A stretch of DNA of 64,000 bases from an uncultured Acidimicrobiales bacterium. GTDB lineage: Bacteria > Actinomycetota > Acidimicrobiia > Acidimicrobiales > Bin134. The stretch is taken from assembly GCA_951813325.1 (NCBI GenBank), contig OX638350.1, positions 2,151,954 through 2,215,953 of the forward strand. The letters are read 5' to 3'. The position numbers were made by a program, and so were the translations under genes. This document shows positions 7,786-17,374 of this stretch, one piece after another (the stretch's first letter is position 1; every line of letters begins with the position of its first letter). The notes under the pieces were generated by a model. It did no database searches. It was not told the origin of the DNA and worked only from the letters and a program-made list of their open reading frames with translations.

Positions 7786-10700
7786 CCAGCACAGTCCCTC
7801 GCACCTGCACCGAACTCGATACGAACGGCGACCGAGGTATCATTCTCAGCGAGCCCAAGCCGCTCAGTGCCTTTAGACAGTCTGAGGCCTATGTGCTCCT
7901 GGGCGACGCCGGATCAGGCAAAACCACTGAATTTCAAGAGGAATCAGAAGCACTCGGTGGCCCTGGCGTATATCTGAGTGCCCGCCAATTTGCCAGATCC
8001 CATGTGGACTCCGACTCCGTGTGGCGAGACAAGATCCTGTTCATCGACGGCCTCGACGAAATGCGGGCTGGAAAAACCGACCGGATGACCCCACTGGACC
8101 AAATAATCACCCAGCTCGATCGGCTTGGAAGGCCCAGCTTTCGCCTCTCCTGTCGAGAAGCTGACTGGCTGGGCACGAACGACCGCGAGAACTTGGCCAC
8201 CGTTTATCCAGACTCGCAAATCACAGTCTTGCGGCTCGACCCGCTGGATGATGACGCCATCTCAGCCCTGTTGAACTCACATGACGACATCCGCGACGCC
8301 CGAGAGTTCATTGGCGAGACACGGCAGCGGGGCCTCGGCGCCATTTTGCACAACCCGCAAACGTTGGAGCTGCTCGCCGAAGCCGTGGCTCAGGGCGGAG
8401 AATGGCCAGATAGCAGGCAGGAGACATTTGAGATGGCCTGCCGCAGGATGACCTCGGAGTCAAATGAGGAGCATCTTGAGAGGGTTGGTCATCTGTCGTC
8501 GGAAGCCATCATGGACGCAGCAGGCTATCTGTGCGCGATTCACCTCCTTGCCGGCACCGAGGGATATTCGCTGACCCCACTTCTCGACGACCCTTCGTTC
8601 CCGCCCATCGATGAGCTACAGGATCCACCAGGCGAGCTGAACCACAACAGTCCGAGGCAAGCACTGTCCACCAGGCTGTTCACCGGAGTGGTCGAGCGAA
8701 GAGCCAGCCCTGTCCACCGACACATCGCTGAATTCCTGGCCGGCCGGTACCTGGCAAAGCTGATCGAGAACGGGCTGCCGGTCGAGAGGGTCATGGCTTT
8801 GATGACCAGCCCCAGCGACCAAAGGGTTGTGACAGTCCTTCGGGGCTTGTCTGCTTGGCTAGCCGTGTACTCCCCCACCGCCCGCCGACGACTGATTGAT
8901 CTCGATCCCGTCGGTGTCGGCCTGTACGGCGACATTAGGGGCTTTACCCCCCACAACAAGAGACAGCTTTTGGAGTCGCTGGCCGCATTCGCCGAGCAGG
9001 GTCCCCTCTTTGTCCACGAGAGAACCGACGGCGGCGGAGATTGGCACCGGGGATCCACTGCTCAAGCATTCCGATCTCTCGCCTCGGCTGAGATGACAGA
9101 TGTCATCAGGGAATTGCTCACAAAACCGGGATATGAGTCCCGCGATCACCGGATCATCGGGTTCGTTCTTGAAGTGCTTGCCGTGGCCGACGAATTGGAG
9201 TTGGATTCGCTAGGCGAATTGACCGCTGACATCGAGAGCGTCCTAGACGACCCCTCGCGACCAGCCGACCTAAAGGTCGCCGCCCTAGACGCCTACCTCC
9301 ACCTGGGGCCTCCCGCCGAAACCCCGACACAGATTCTCATGCGCCTCCTAGAAGAGACTCACAATGGCGTACACGACGATCCTCTGGACGAGCTTCGAGG
9401 AGCCCTGCTCTCCCATCTCTATCCTGCTCATCTCACACCTAGACGAATTTGGCAATTCCTAGCTTCTCCGAACGAAAGGGACTTTCCCAGGGGCCGTTTC
9501 CGGAAATTTCATGAGGAAAACCTGCTTGAGTCGAGTTCAGATCAACACGTAGGCGAATTGCTCGACGCACTGCACGAGACCGGCCCACCTCCCCTAGCCA
9601 GCCCGACAGGTTCCGTATTAGGCGTCCTACCAGTCCAAGTTCTCGCTAGGGGTCTAGAGAACCAAGGCGACGACGTCGAACCGGCACGCTTGTACAACTG
9701 GCTCAGCACCACTTCGCGTTCGCTGAGAACCCAACCCCGGGCTAGAGAGCCGCTTCACTTCATCCGGGCGTGGCTTCAAGCCCGACCAGATACCCAAAAG
9801 GACGTCTACTTGACCTGGCTTAGAAATCAACACATGAAGGGAGAATCAAACCTCGGGTCGTATTGGAGTTGCAATGCACTGAACGAGAGCGCCCCTCCTA
9901 CTGACTTTGGGCTGTGGTGCCTTGAGACGGCAGTTCAGCTTGAACACTCTGAACCGCCGATTTCACTGGCACTGCTGAACCAGTCATACCTGTCGTTGCA
10001 ACAGCAGAGTGGTTCTCAGGGGTTGAGCATTGAGGACATGAAGGAGCGGGTAGTCGGGCACAACACGTTGGCTAGCCGACTTGATGAACTGTGCGCGCCG
10101 CCCCCGCCAAGCGATGAACTGAGCACATTTGAGCGCGAGATGCAGGTCCGGATGGCCGAGTACGAAGATGAGAAGCGCCAAAGGCAAGGTGAGTGGGCCG
10201 ACCTTCTGCGCTCTCGGGAAGACGAGCTTCGAGGAAACCGAATACCGCCTCGGATTCTGAATGATCTGGCCAAGGTCTACTTCGCACTTTTCACCGAGGT
10301 GGACCAAGATGCATCCCCCCTTCGCCGCATTGGCGAATTCGTAGGAGGCGACCCCATCCTCGTCGATGCTGTGGTGGCAGCACTGCGAGGCGCCGTCCGG
10401 CGAGATGATCTTCCCGAGGCCCACGAAACGATCACGTTGTCTTTCGAATCAAAGCACTCATTCCTGGCATTTCCAGTTCTGGCCAGCCTGGAACTGCTCG
10501 ACGCCCAAAACCCTGAGTTCGTCGACAGGTGCGATGACTCTCGTAAGCGCAAGGCCCTCGCCATTCACTACTGCATCCCAAGACCTCTTGGGCATACAGC
10601 TGCTTCCTCAAGTCATGACCGATGGCTCCGGCAGGATCCCGCTCTGGTTTTCGATGTCCTCTTTCAGTGCGCGGTTACTGCGCTGCGTGCTGGCGAGACT

Positions 10701-11945
10701 TATATTCCTGGCCTCAACGACCTTGACAACATGGCCCGAAATGACCTGCACCGCGACTTGATCCATGGTGTACGACTCAGATTGCTCAAGGCATTTCCGG
10801 TGCGAGCCCCTAGCGGTCAACATGAGATGCTGGACCGCCTACTGGGTGAGATCCTGCGGTACCAAGATACGGCGATGCTTGAGACTCTGGCTACCGACAA
10901 GCTGGCTTCATCGAGTATGACTGTCGCCCAGCGAGTCCGGTGGCTGGCCGTTGGCGCAATCGCCGCTCCCAATCGGTTCCTCGAGCCGCTGCGAGAGTTC
11001 ATCGGCGACAGCGAGAAGCGAACAAAGTGCCTGGCCGAGTTCTTCCGCAATAGCACCGGCGAAGGCTACTTTGGCAATTCCCTTCTGGGTTCGCCACCAG
11101 ATCCCGCTGTACTCAGAGAACTCATAGAAATTTTGGGACGCGAATACGGCCCCCTGTCGGAGAATGGTTTCGTGACCCTCGAAATGGGCACTTCTGACCG
11201 GATCAGCAACTGGATTACTTTGCTCGAGTCCAATGACCACATTCTGGCCAAACAAGCACTATCTGATCTGGTTGATGACCCCCAGCTCGTGAAATGGCGA
11301 CACCACCTCTCCCGAGCTTGGGAACGCCAACACATAGTCCTTCGCGACGCCGCTTACAGCCACCCCAGCATCGAACAGGCCCAACGCACACTCGACAACG
11401 GCTTGCCGGCCAACGCGGCTGACCTGGCGACGCTACTGAACAACCACCTTAACGGGATCGCAGAGGACATCCGGGGTAGCAACAGCAACATCTGGCGCCA
11501 GTATTGGAATGAGGACGGGGATCGTAAACCAACTGACTCAAGACACGAAGACACCTGCCGAGACGCACTCCTTTCCAAACTGCAACAGCGCCTCCCCTCT
11601 GAGGTTGATGCCTCTCCCGAGGGGCGATACGCATCAGACAAACGGGCTGACATCCGCGTGGGCTTCGGCGGGTTCAATGTGCCTATCGAGATCAAGAAGG
11701 ACTTCCACCGCGACCTTTGGAACGCCCTCCAAGAGCAGCTCGTCGAGCAATACACCACCGACCCTGCAACCTCTGGGCACGGCATCTACGTCGTCCTGTG
11801 GGTCGGTGGGACCGAAATCAGTCGAAGGCCGGACGGCAAGCGTCCAACTACCCCCGATGAGTTGATAGAGCTGCTGGAATGCGATCTGACCCCGGAACAG
11901 ACCGGCAAGATCTCCGTCAAGGTCCTCGACGTCACCAAACCCTGA
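7782..11945 (+). CDS. NACHT-type STAND NTPase with C-terminal PD-(D/E)XK nuclease motif
   Basis: A 1387-residue protein. An N-terminal P-loop GDAGSGKT (41-48) is followed by an extended Walker B LFIDGLDE (86-93) and RLSCREADW (121-129), an arrangement typical of NACHT/STAND NTPases. LRLDPLDDDAISALL follows. The long middle (~400-1200) is Leu- and Ala-rich and helical, consistent with a HEAT-like sensor scaffold. Near the end, DKRADIRVGF and VPIEIKKD give D1290-x12-E1303-I-K1305, the core of a PD-(D/E)XK nuclease. Bacterial NACHT proteins are established antiphage sensors; the role here is inferred. I chose ATG 7782 because it overlaps the preceding stop; the reading frame is open further upstream inside the ATPase gene. 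No recognised named system matches exactly. Confidence 0.75.
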   Translation: MTSTVPRTCTELDTNGDRGIILSEPKPLSAFRQSEAYVLLGDAGSGKTTEFQEESEALGGPGVYLSARQFARSHVDSDSVWRDKILFIDGLDEMRAGKTDRMTPLDQIITQLDRLGRPSFRLSCREADWLGTNDRENLATVYPDSQITVLRLDPLDDDAISALLNSHDDIRDAREFIGETRQRGLGAILHNPQTLELLAEAVAQGGEWPDSRQETFEMACRRMTSESNEEHLERVGHLSSEAIMDAAGYLCAIHLLAGTEGYSLTPLLDDPSFPPIDELQDPPGELNHNSPRQALSTRLFTGVVERRASPVHRHIAEFLAGRYLAKLIENGLPVERVMALMTSPSDQRVVTVLRGLSAWLAVYSPTARRRLIDLDPVGVGLYGDIRGFTPHNKRQLLESLAAFAEQGPLFVHERTDGGGDWHRGSTAQAFRSLASAEMTDVIRELLTKPGYESRDHRIIGFVLEVLAVADELELDSLGELTADIESVLDDPSRPADLKVAALDAYLHLGPPAETPTQILMRLLEETHNGVHDDPLDELRGALLSHLYPAHLTPRRIWQFLASPNERDFPRGRFRKFHEENLLESSSDQHVGELLDALHETGPPPLASPTGSVLGVLPVQVLARGLENQGDDVEPARLYNWLSTTSRSLRTQPRAREPLHFIRAWLQARPDTQKDVYLTWLRNQHMKGESNLGSYWSCNALNESAPPTDFGLWCLETAVQLEHSEPPISLALLNQSYLSLQQQSGSQGLSIEDMKERVVGHNTLASRLDELCAPPPPSDELSTFEREMQVRMAEYEDEKRQRQGEWADLLRSREDELRGNRIPPRILNDLAKVYFALFTEVDQDASPLRRIGEFVGGDPILVDAVVAALRGAVRRDDLPEAHETITLSFESKHSFLAFPVLASLELLDAQNPEFVDRCDDSRKRKALAIHYCIPRPLGHTAASSSHDRWLRQDPALVFDVLFQCAVTALRAGETYIPGLNDLDNMARNDLHRDLIHGVRLRLLKAFPVRAPSGQHEMLDRLLGEILRYQDTAMLETLATDKLASSSMTVAQRVRWLAVGAIAAPNRFLEPLREFIGDSEKRTKCLAEFFRNSTGEGYFGNSLLGSPPDPAVLRELIEILGREYGPLSENGFVTLEMGTSDRISNWITLLESNDHILAKQALSDLVDDPQLVKWRHHLSRAWERQHIVLRDAAYSHPSIEQAQRTLDNGLPANAADLATLLNNHLNGIAEDIRGSNSNIWRQYWNEDGDRKPTDSRHEDTCRDALLSKLQQRLPSEVDASPEGRYASDKRADIRVGFGGFNVPIEIKKDFHRDLWNALQEQLVEQYTTDPATSGHGIYVVLWVGGTEISRRPDGKRPTTPDELIELLECDLTPEQTGKISVKVLDVTKP

Positions 11946-12092
11946 GCGGGGATCAGTCGAGAGAGGATGACGGTCTCCTAGTCGCCGACACTGCTTTCTC
12001 TTTTGCCAGAGCATCTAGTGGTGTGTCGTGGGTTTATTCGCGCGTGTCCTGCTAGGCATCGACGCCCCTCGCGGCGTTGCCCCTCCTTGCCG

Positions 12093-12098
12093 TACGCT
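12093..12098 (+). promoter_or_regulatory. Leaderless-type promoter inside MITE copy 1
   Basis: TACGCT lies 6 nt before an ATG at 12105, matching the TANNNT spacing of the window's leaderless genes. The promoter points toward the helicase fusion gene. In copy 2 the same promoter lies on the minus strand and points into the gene at 49291-49869. Confidence 0.4.
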
Positions 12099-12104
12099 GG
12101 AAGT

Positions 12105-12182
12105 ATGGCTGCGTCGGTGCGCCTTGCGAGGAACGCCGCTGCCGTCGCAATCCACGGCGCTAAACCCACGACACACCACTAG
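12105..12182 (+). other. 25-codon mini-ORF inside the MITE
   Basis: The ATG 6 nt after TACGCT opens a 25-residue reading, MAASVRLARNAAAVAIHGAK then PTTHH, that stops at the TAG of the terminal CTAG. Whether it is translated is unknown. It ends 10 nt before an in-frame GTG (12193) and 55 nt before the ATG (12238) of the helicase gene, so it could act as an upstream leader ORF. Confidence 0.3.
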
Positions 12183-12237
12183 CATCCCCACCGTGCCGGA
12201 TGCAGCTCCACCAGCAGGCATCGGAGCCCCGCGTCTA

Positions 12238-15200
12238 ATGGCGGGATTGTCTCGCTGCGTCTCGGTTGACCTTGAAGTGGCGACTAAGGCGGAGCGCATC
12301 TACTCGTTTGCGGGGGTGCGCCCCGATACAGGTGAATCTCTCGTCCATCCGTCGTCGGGCGTTGGCTTTCGACGGGCGTTGGCCGAGCTGGACGATCTTG
12401 CTGATGGCGCAGACTTCGTCGTGGGTCACAACTTCATCGAATTCGATATGGGCCATTTGCAAGCGGCTGATCCTGGTTTGCGCTTGCTTCAGATGCCGGT
12501 GGTGGACACGCTGTGGCTGAATCCCCTGGCCTTTCCCCGGAACCCGTATCACCATCTCGTCAAGCACTACCAGGAGGGCCAACTCATCACCGGGCGCAAG
12601 AACGACCCGGAGCAAGACGCAAAGATCGCTCTGGAGGTTTTCGCCGACCAACAGAAGAGTCTGCTGGAGGCACCCTCAGACTTGCTTGTCGCCTGGCACT
12701 GGCTGACTGGAGGGCAGCCCGGTTCTGGGTTTGATCTGGTCTTCCGGTGTTTGCGCGGTTTGCCTAGGCCTTCGGATGTCGAGGCCCGTGAGGCGATCTA
12801 CTCTCGAGTTGACGATGTTTGCTGTCGTACCCACGCGCGCCAGGCCGCTGATTCCGCTGGCGAGCATGGCTGGTCGCTGGCCTATGCGTTGGCGTGGCTG
12901 TGGGTGTCGGGGGGCAATTCGGTTATGCCGCCTTGGGTTCGGCACCAATTTCCCGACGCCGGAAAGTTGGTGCGGCGCCTGCGTGACCGCCGGTGCGGCG
13001 ACCGAGGTTGCCCGTGGTGCCAAGAGCGCCACAACGCCCGCAAAGAGCTGAAGCGCCTGTTCGGCTTCGACGACTTCAGACCGGAACCGGCCGGCGAAGA
13101 TGGGCGCCCTTTGCAGGAGGCCATCGTTGAGGCGGCGATGGGGGGCGAACATGTCTTGGGAATCTTGCCGACGGGTACGGGGAAGTCGTTTTGCTACCAG
13201 ATACCGGCGCTGTCGCGCTACGAGAAGACCGGGGCGGTAACCGTGGTCATCTCGCCGTTGGTGGCCCTGATGGCCGACCAGGTGACTGGACTCGAGGCCC
13301 ACGGCATCACCTCTTGCATCACCATCAACGGCATGTTGTCGATGCCTGAGCGCTCCGAAGCGTTGGAGAAGCTGAGGCTCGGAGACTCCGCCATCGTGTT
13401 GATCTCTCCCGAGCAGCTTCGCAGCGTTTCGTTTCGACGTTCCTTGGATCAGCGCGAGATCGGTGCATGGGTGCTGGACGAGGCCCACTGCCTGTCGAAG
13501 TGGGGCCACGACTTCCGCCCTGATTATCGCTATGTGGGTCGCTACATCCGCGAGAGCGCAGAAGGCGGTGTGGTGCCCCCGGTGTTGTGTTTGACGGCGA
13601 CGGCCAAGCCCGGGGTCAAAGAGGAGATAGTCGAGTACTTCGCCGAGAGACTCGGCGTCGAGATGCGGGTGTTCGACGGCGGCAGCCGGCGCACAAATCT
13701 CAAGTTGGTGGTGGAGGAGACAACCAGCGCCATGAAGCTCCACGACATCCACATGATCTTGGCCAAGCATCTGCCGCCGGATCGAGGCGGAGGCGCGATC
13801 GTGTATTGCGCCACTCGACGGCGGACCGAGGAGGTGGCGGACTTCCTCAGGGAACAGGGAGTGTCCGCCGATCGCTTCCACGCCGGGTTGCAGCCGGAGG
13901 AGAAGAAGACCGTCCAACGCAACTTCATCAACGGCGAGCTGAGGGCGATCGCGGCCACCAACGCGTTCGGGATGGGCATCGACAAGCCCGACGTGCGGCT
14001 GGTCTTACACGCCGACATTCCCTCGTCGCTGGAGAACTATCTGCAAGAAGCGGGTCGGGCCGGCAGGGACCAGCAACAAGCGCACTGCGTGCTCCTCTAC
14101 ACGAGAGACGATGTGGAGCGGCAGTTCGGCATGTCGGCACGGTCACGGCTCACCCGACGCGAGATCCATGGAGTGCTAAAGGCCCTGCGCCGGTTGAGCA
14201 GGCGCAACAACAGCGACGAAGTCGAAGCCACCATCGGGGAGATCCTGGTCAAAGACGAGGAGAACGACTTCAGACGGGATTCTGCCACCGATGACACGCG
14301 AGGGCGGACGGCACTGGCCTGGCTTGAGGAGTCAGAGCTGCTCAGTCGCGAGGAGAATCGCGTCCGGGTCTTCCCGTCGTCGTTGCGGGTGAGCTCGGTT
14401 GAGGAGGCGAAAGAGAAGCTCGAGGCTAAAGCGATCAATGATAGCGTGCGCCAACGGCTACTGGCCATCGTGCAGTTGCTGATCGATGCCGACCCTGACG
14501 AGGGCATCTCCACCGACATCCTCATGGACATCGCAGGCCTCAGCCCCGACCAAGTGAGGGGCGCGCTCTACGACTTGGAGAGATGCGGTATCGCCAGCAA
14601 CGACACCGCGCTCACTGCCTTTGTTCATGTCGGTGTGGCCAACAGCTCGAAGCGGCGGCGCGCCGAGGCGGCGGGGGCGGAACTAGAGCTCTTGAACCTC
14701 ATGCGGGAGATGGCTCCTGACATGGGAATCGGCGACGAAGCGCCGCTGAACCTGCGCGTTGCCAGCCAGAGGATCAAAGACGCCGGCTTCGACCATGTCC
14801 GGCCCGAATACATGGCCCGTCTTCTGCAAGGGATCGCCGGCGACGGCCGCGGCGAGGGCATTGGAGGCGGCAGCATCACGGTGAGAAAGCTCGATGCCGA
14901 AAGCGTTCGAATAACGCTGAAGCGCGAGTGGCATTCCGTAGTGGGTATCGCCCACCGTCGGCGAGCCGGCGCTGCCCGTCTGCTCGATCACTTGCTGTCA
15001 TGCGTCCCAAAGGGCAGACGCGGCACCGACCTGCTAGCGGAGACCACCCTGGGAAAGCTGACGGAGGCCGTGGAAAGAGATTTGAGCCTCGCCTCACAGG
15101 AGGTCAAGGACTTCCGCAAACTCGTGGACCGCTCGCTTGTGTGGCTGCACGAACAAGAGGTCATCAGGCTCAACAAGGGCCTCACCGTGTTCCGCCCGGC

Positions 15201-17331
15201 CATGACCATCCACCTGTCGCCCGAGCGGCGCGGCTACAGGCAGGCCGACTTCCAGTCCCTGCAGATCCACTACGACGAAACGGTCCGCCAAATACACGTT
15301 ATGGCCGAGTATGCGCAACGCGGGCTCGCCAACAACATGGCTGAGGCCCTGCACCTGACGATCGACTACTTCACTCTGGGAGAAACCGAGTTCCTGCAAC
15401 GCTGGCTGCCTGATCGCGGCACGGAGCTATCCCGGCAGACCACTCCGGAGTCGTGGCGCGAAATTGTGGAGAGCCTGAACAATCCCGCCCAGCGCCACCT
15501 TGTGGCCGACAACCGCGAGAACACCAACGTGCTGGTGCTGGCCGGACCCGGATCAGGCAAGACCAAGGTGCTAGTGCACCGCATCGCCTATCTGATACGA
15601 GTCAGGCGCGAGGACCCCCGGGGCATCCTCGCCCTCGCCTACAACCGGCATGCCGCAGTCGAGATCCGCCGCCGACTGGCCGAGCTGGTCGGCGACGACT
15701 CGCGAGGAGTGCTGGTGCTCACCTGCCACGCCATGGCGATGCGCCTCGTGGGCGCCAGCTTCTCAGAGCGCGCCGATCGGATGGACAGCGAGCACTTCCA
15801 AGAAGTCCTCAAGCAGGCGACCGCCTTGCTGCGGGGCGATGGGCTGGAACCAGAGGAAGCCGAGGAAACGCGGACACGACTGCTGGCGGGATTCCGGTGG
15901 ATTCTGGTGGACGAGTACCAAGACGTCGGCCAAGACGAATACGACCTCATCTCCGCGTTGGCCGGCCGGACCCTGTCAGACGACGACTCCAAGCTCACTC
16001 TGTTCGCGGTAGGCGACGACGACCAGAACATCTACTCATTCAAGGGATCGTCGGTGAAGTTCATACGCAGCTTCGAGCAGGACTACAAGGCCAAGCCCGC
16101 ATTCCTTATCGACAACTATCGATCAACCCGACACATCATTCGGGCCGCCAACGCCGTGATCGAGCCAGCACAAGACCGGATGAAGGTGGAACAAGAGATC
16201 CAAATCAACAAAGGACGTGCCAAGGACCCCGCTGGAGGTCTGTGGGCCAATCGAGACCCAGTAGGCCGGGGGAAAATCCAGGTCTTGCCCGCAGGCGGAA
16301 ATGCGATCACTCAGGCTCAAGCAGCAATCGCCGAGCTCAAGCGTCTGAGCGGGCTCGCTTCGGACTGGGACTGGTCGAGATGCGCCTTGATCGCCAAGGA
16401 ATGGAAATACCTAGATCCGGTTCGCAGCATCTGCGAACTCGAGGGCATCCCAGTGCAAATGGCGAACGAAGACTTCCCCAGCATCTGGCACCTACGCGAG
16501 ACGCAGTCACTGCTCGGTTGGCTCCGCAACCGCGACTCCCGCCTGATCCGGAGCGCCGACGTGCGCCTACGGCTGACCAGCCAGCCCCAAAGCCCCTGGA
16601 TCGAACTCCTGCAAGAGGCCATCGAGGCCCACGAGGTTGAGGCGGGCATGGCCGAGATTCCTGTGGACACCTTCATCGAATGGCTAGCGGAGTGGGGACG
16701 AGAAGCGCGCAAGCGCCAACGAGGGCTGTTGCTATCGACTGCCCACCGTGCCAAAGGCTTGGAGTTCGACCATGTGATCGTGCTCGACGGCGGCTGGGAC
16801 CGCGTAGGGCGAGAGGAAGACCCCGACGCGTCGCGCCGCCTGTACTACGTCTCCATGACCCGCGCCCGCCAAACCCTCACCCTTGGACGTCTCAGCGAAC
16901 CAAACCCAATTCAAACGGCGCTGCGAAAAAGCCCGGCCGTCGTTTGGCGAGAGCCCTTCGACCTCCCACCGCCAGCACCAGAGTTGCGGCGGCACTACCG
17001 ACAACTCAGCCTGACGGACGTCTACCTGAGCTTCGCCGGGCGAATGCCGTCCACCAACCGCGTGCACGCTGCCATCGCAGCCTTGTCGCCAAACGATCCG
17101 CTACAAGTACGACAGCGGAACGGCCAATGGGAGCTACTCGACTTTTCGGGCGTAGTAATAGGAATGCTGTCCCGAAACTTCAAGCCCCCCGAAAGGTTGG
17201 TCTGCACGCATGCAAGCGTCTTGGCCATCGCTACCTGGGCCCGCCATCACTCAGACCCCGAGTACCAAGAGCAACTCCAATGCGACACATGGGAAGTCGT
17301 CGTGCCCGAACTCATCTTCGAGCCATCCTGA
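12238..17331 (+). CDS. DEDD exonuclease-RecQ helicase-UvrD helicase fusion
   Basis: A 1697-residue protein with three nucleic-acid modules. The N-terminal RNase H-fold exonuclease has VDLE (D11, E13), GHNFIEFD (D70) and DPEQDA (D127). The usual His/Tyr before the last Asp is not obvious. A cysteine cluster CGDRGCPWCQERH precedes a RecQ core with PTGTGKS (K316), DEAHCLSKWGHDFRPDY (from D414) and ATNAFGMGIDKPDV then LQEAGRAGRD. After a helical linker comes a UvrD/PcrA core: AGPGSGKT (K1108), LVDEYQDV (D1225), VGDDDQNIYSFKG, STAHRAKGLEF and YYVSMTRAR. Such combinations suggest DNA unwinding and degradation. ATG 12238 is preferred; GTG 12193 is possible. Reading further upstream enters the MITE and is artefactual. 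Confidence 0.85.
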   Translation: MAGLSRCVSVDLEVATKAERIYSFAGVRPDTGESLVHPSSGVGFRRALAELDDLADGADFVVGHNFIEFDMGHLQAADPGLRLLQMPVVDTLWLNPLAFPRNPYHHLVKHYQEGQLITGRKNDPEQDAKIALEVFADQQKSLLEAPSDLLVAWHWLTGGQPGSGFDLVFRCLRGLPRPSDVEAREAIYSRVDDVCCRTHARQAADSAGEHGWSLAYALAWLWVSGGNSVMPPWVRHQFPDAGKLVRRLRDRRCGDRGCPWCQERHNARKELKRLFGFDDFRPEPAGEDGRPLQEAIVEAAMGGEHVLGILPTGTGKSFCYQIPALSRYEKTGAVTVVISPLVALMADQVTGLEAHGITSCITINGMLSMPERSEALEKLRLGDSAIVLISPEQLRSVSFRRSLDQREIGAWVLDEAHCLSKWGHDFRPDYRYVGRYIRESAEGGVVPPVLCLTATAKPGVKEEIVEYFAERLGVEMRVFDGGSRRTNLKLVVEETTSAMKLHDIHMILAKHLPPDRGGGAIVYCATRRRTEEVADFLREQGVSADRFHAGLQPEEKKTVQRNFINGELRAIAATNAFGMGIDKPDVRLVLHADIPSSLENYLQEAGRAGRDQQQAHCVLLYTRDDVERQFGMSARSRLTRREIHGVLKALRRLSRRNNSDEVEATIGEILVKDEENDFRRDSATDDTRGRTALAWLEESELLSREENRVRVFPSSLRVSSVEEAKEKLEAKAINDSVRQRLLAIVQLLIDADPDEGISTDILMDIAGLSPDQVRGALYDLERCGIASNDTALTAFVHVGVANSSKRRRAEAAGAELELLNLMREMAPDMGIGDEAPLNLRVASQRIKDAGFDHVRPEYMARLLQGIAGDGRGEGIGGGSITVRKLDAESVRITLKREWHSVVGIAHRRRAGAARLLDHLLSCVPKGRRGTDLLAETTLGKLTEAVERDLSLASQEVKDFRKLVDRSLVWLHEQEVIRLNKGLTVFRPAMTIHLSPERRGYRQADFQSLQIHYDETVRQIHVMAEYAQRGLANNMAEALHLTIDYFTLGETEFLQRWLPDRGTELSRQTTPESWREIVESLNNPAQRHLVADNRENTNVLVLAGPGSGKTKVLVHRIAYLIRVRREDPRGILALAYNRHAAVEIRRRLAELVGDDSRGVLVLTCHAMAMRLVGASFSERADRMDSEHFQEVLKQATALLRGDGLEPEEAEETRTRLLAGFRWILVDEYQDVGQDEYDLISALAGRTLSDDDSKLTLFAVGDDDQNIYSFKGSSVKFIRSFEQDYKAKPAFLIDNYRSTRHIIRAANAVIEPAQDRMKVEQEIQINKGRAKDPAGGLWANRDPVGRGKIQVLPAGGNAITQAQAAIAELKRLSGLASDWDWSRCALIAKEWKYLDPVRSICELEGIPVQMANEDFPSIWHLRETQSLLGWLRNRDSRLIRSADVRLRLTSQPQSPWIELLQEAIEAHEVEAGMAEIPVDTFIEWLAEWGREARKRQRGLLLSTAHRAKGLEFDHVIVLDGGWDRVGREEDPDASRRLYYVSMTRARQTLTLGRLSEPNPIQTALRKSPAVVWREPFDLPPPAPELRRHYRQLSLTDVYLSFAGRMPSTNRVHAAIAALSPNDPLQVRQRNGQWELLDFSGVVIGMLSRNFKPPERLVCTHASVLAIATWARHHSDPEYQEQLQCDTWEVVVPELIFEPS

Positions 17332-17374
17332 GCCTCCCGGGAAACCCCGCTGGCTCTTTCACCCAGTGCCCTGT

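Larger units (their letters stand above)
12015..12182. mobile_element. MITE copy 1 (168 bp, CTAG ends)
   Basis: The element starts and ends with CTAG next to inverted termini TGGTGTGTCGTGGGTTTA. It is identical over all 168 bp to the reverse complement of 49866-50033. It encodes no transposase. The flanking bases (GCAT left, CATC right) share no longer duplication, so CTAG itself is the likely 4-bp target duplication, as seen with some IS5-type elements. It lies 69 bp after the NACHT gene and 55 bp before the ATG of the helicase fusion gene. Identity between the copies indicates recent movement. Confidence 0.9.

Noticed and set aside
12676..13917. A 413-codon minus-strand opening inside the helicase fusion gene, and similar long openings such as 27718-29298 (+) and 40029-41399 (-).
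   Set aside because: They are antisense to clear protein families and arise from high GC; their translations have low complexity and no recognisable domains.
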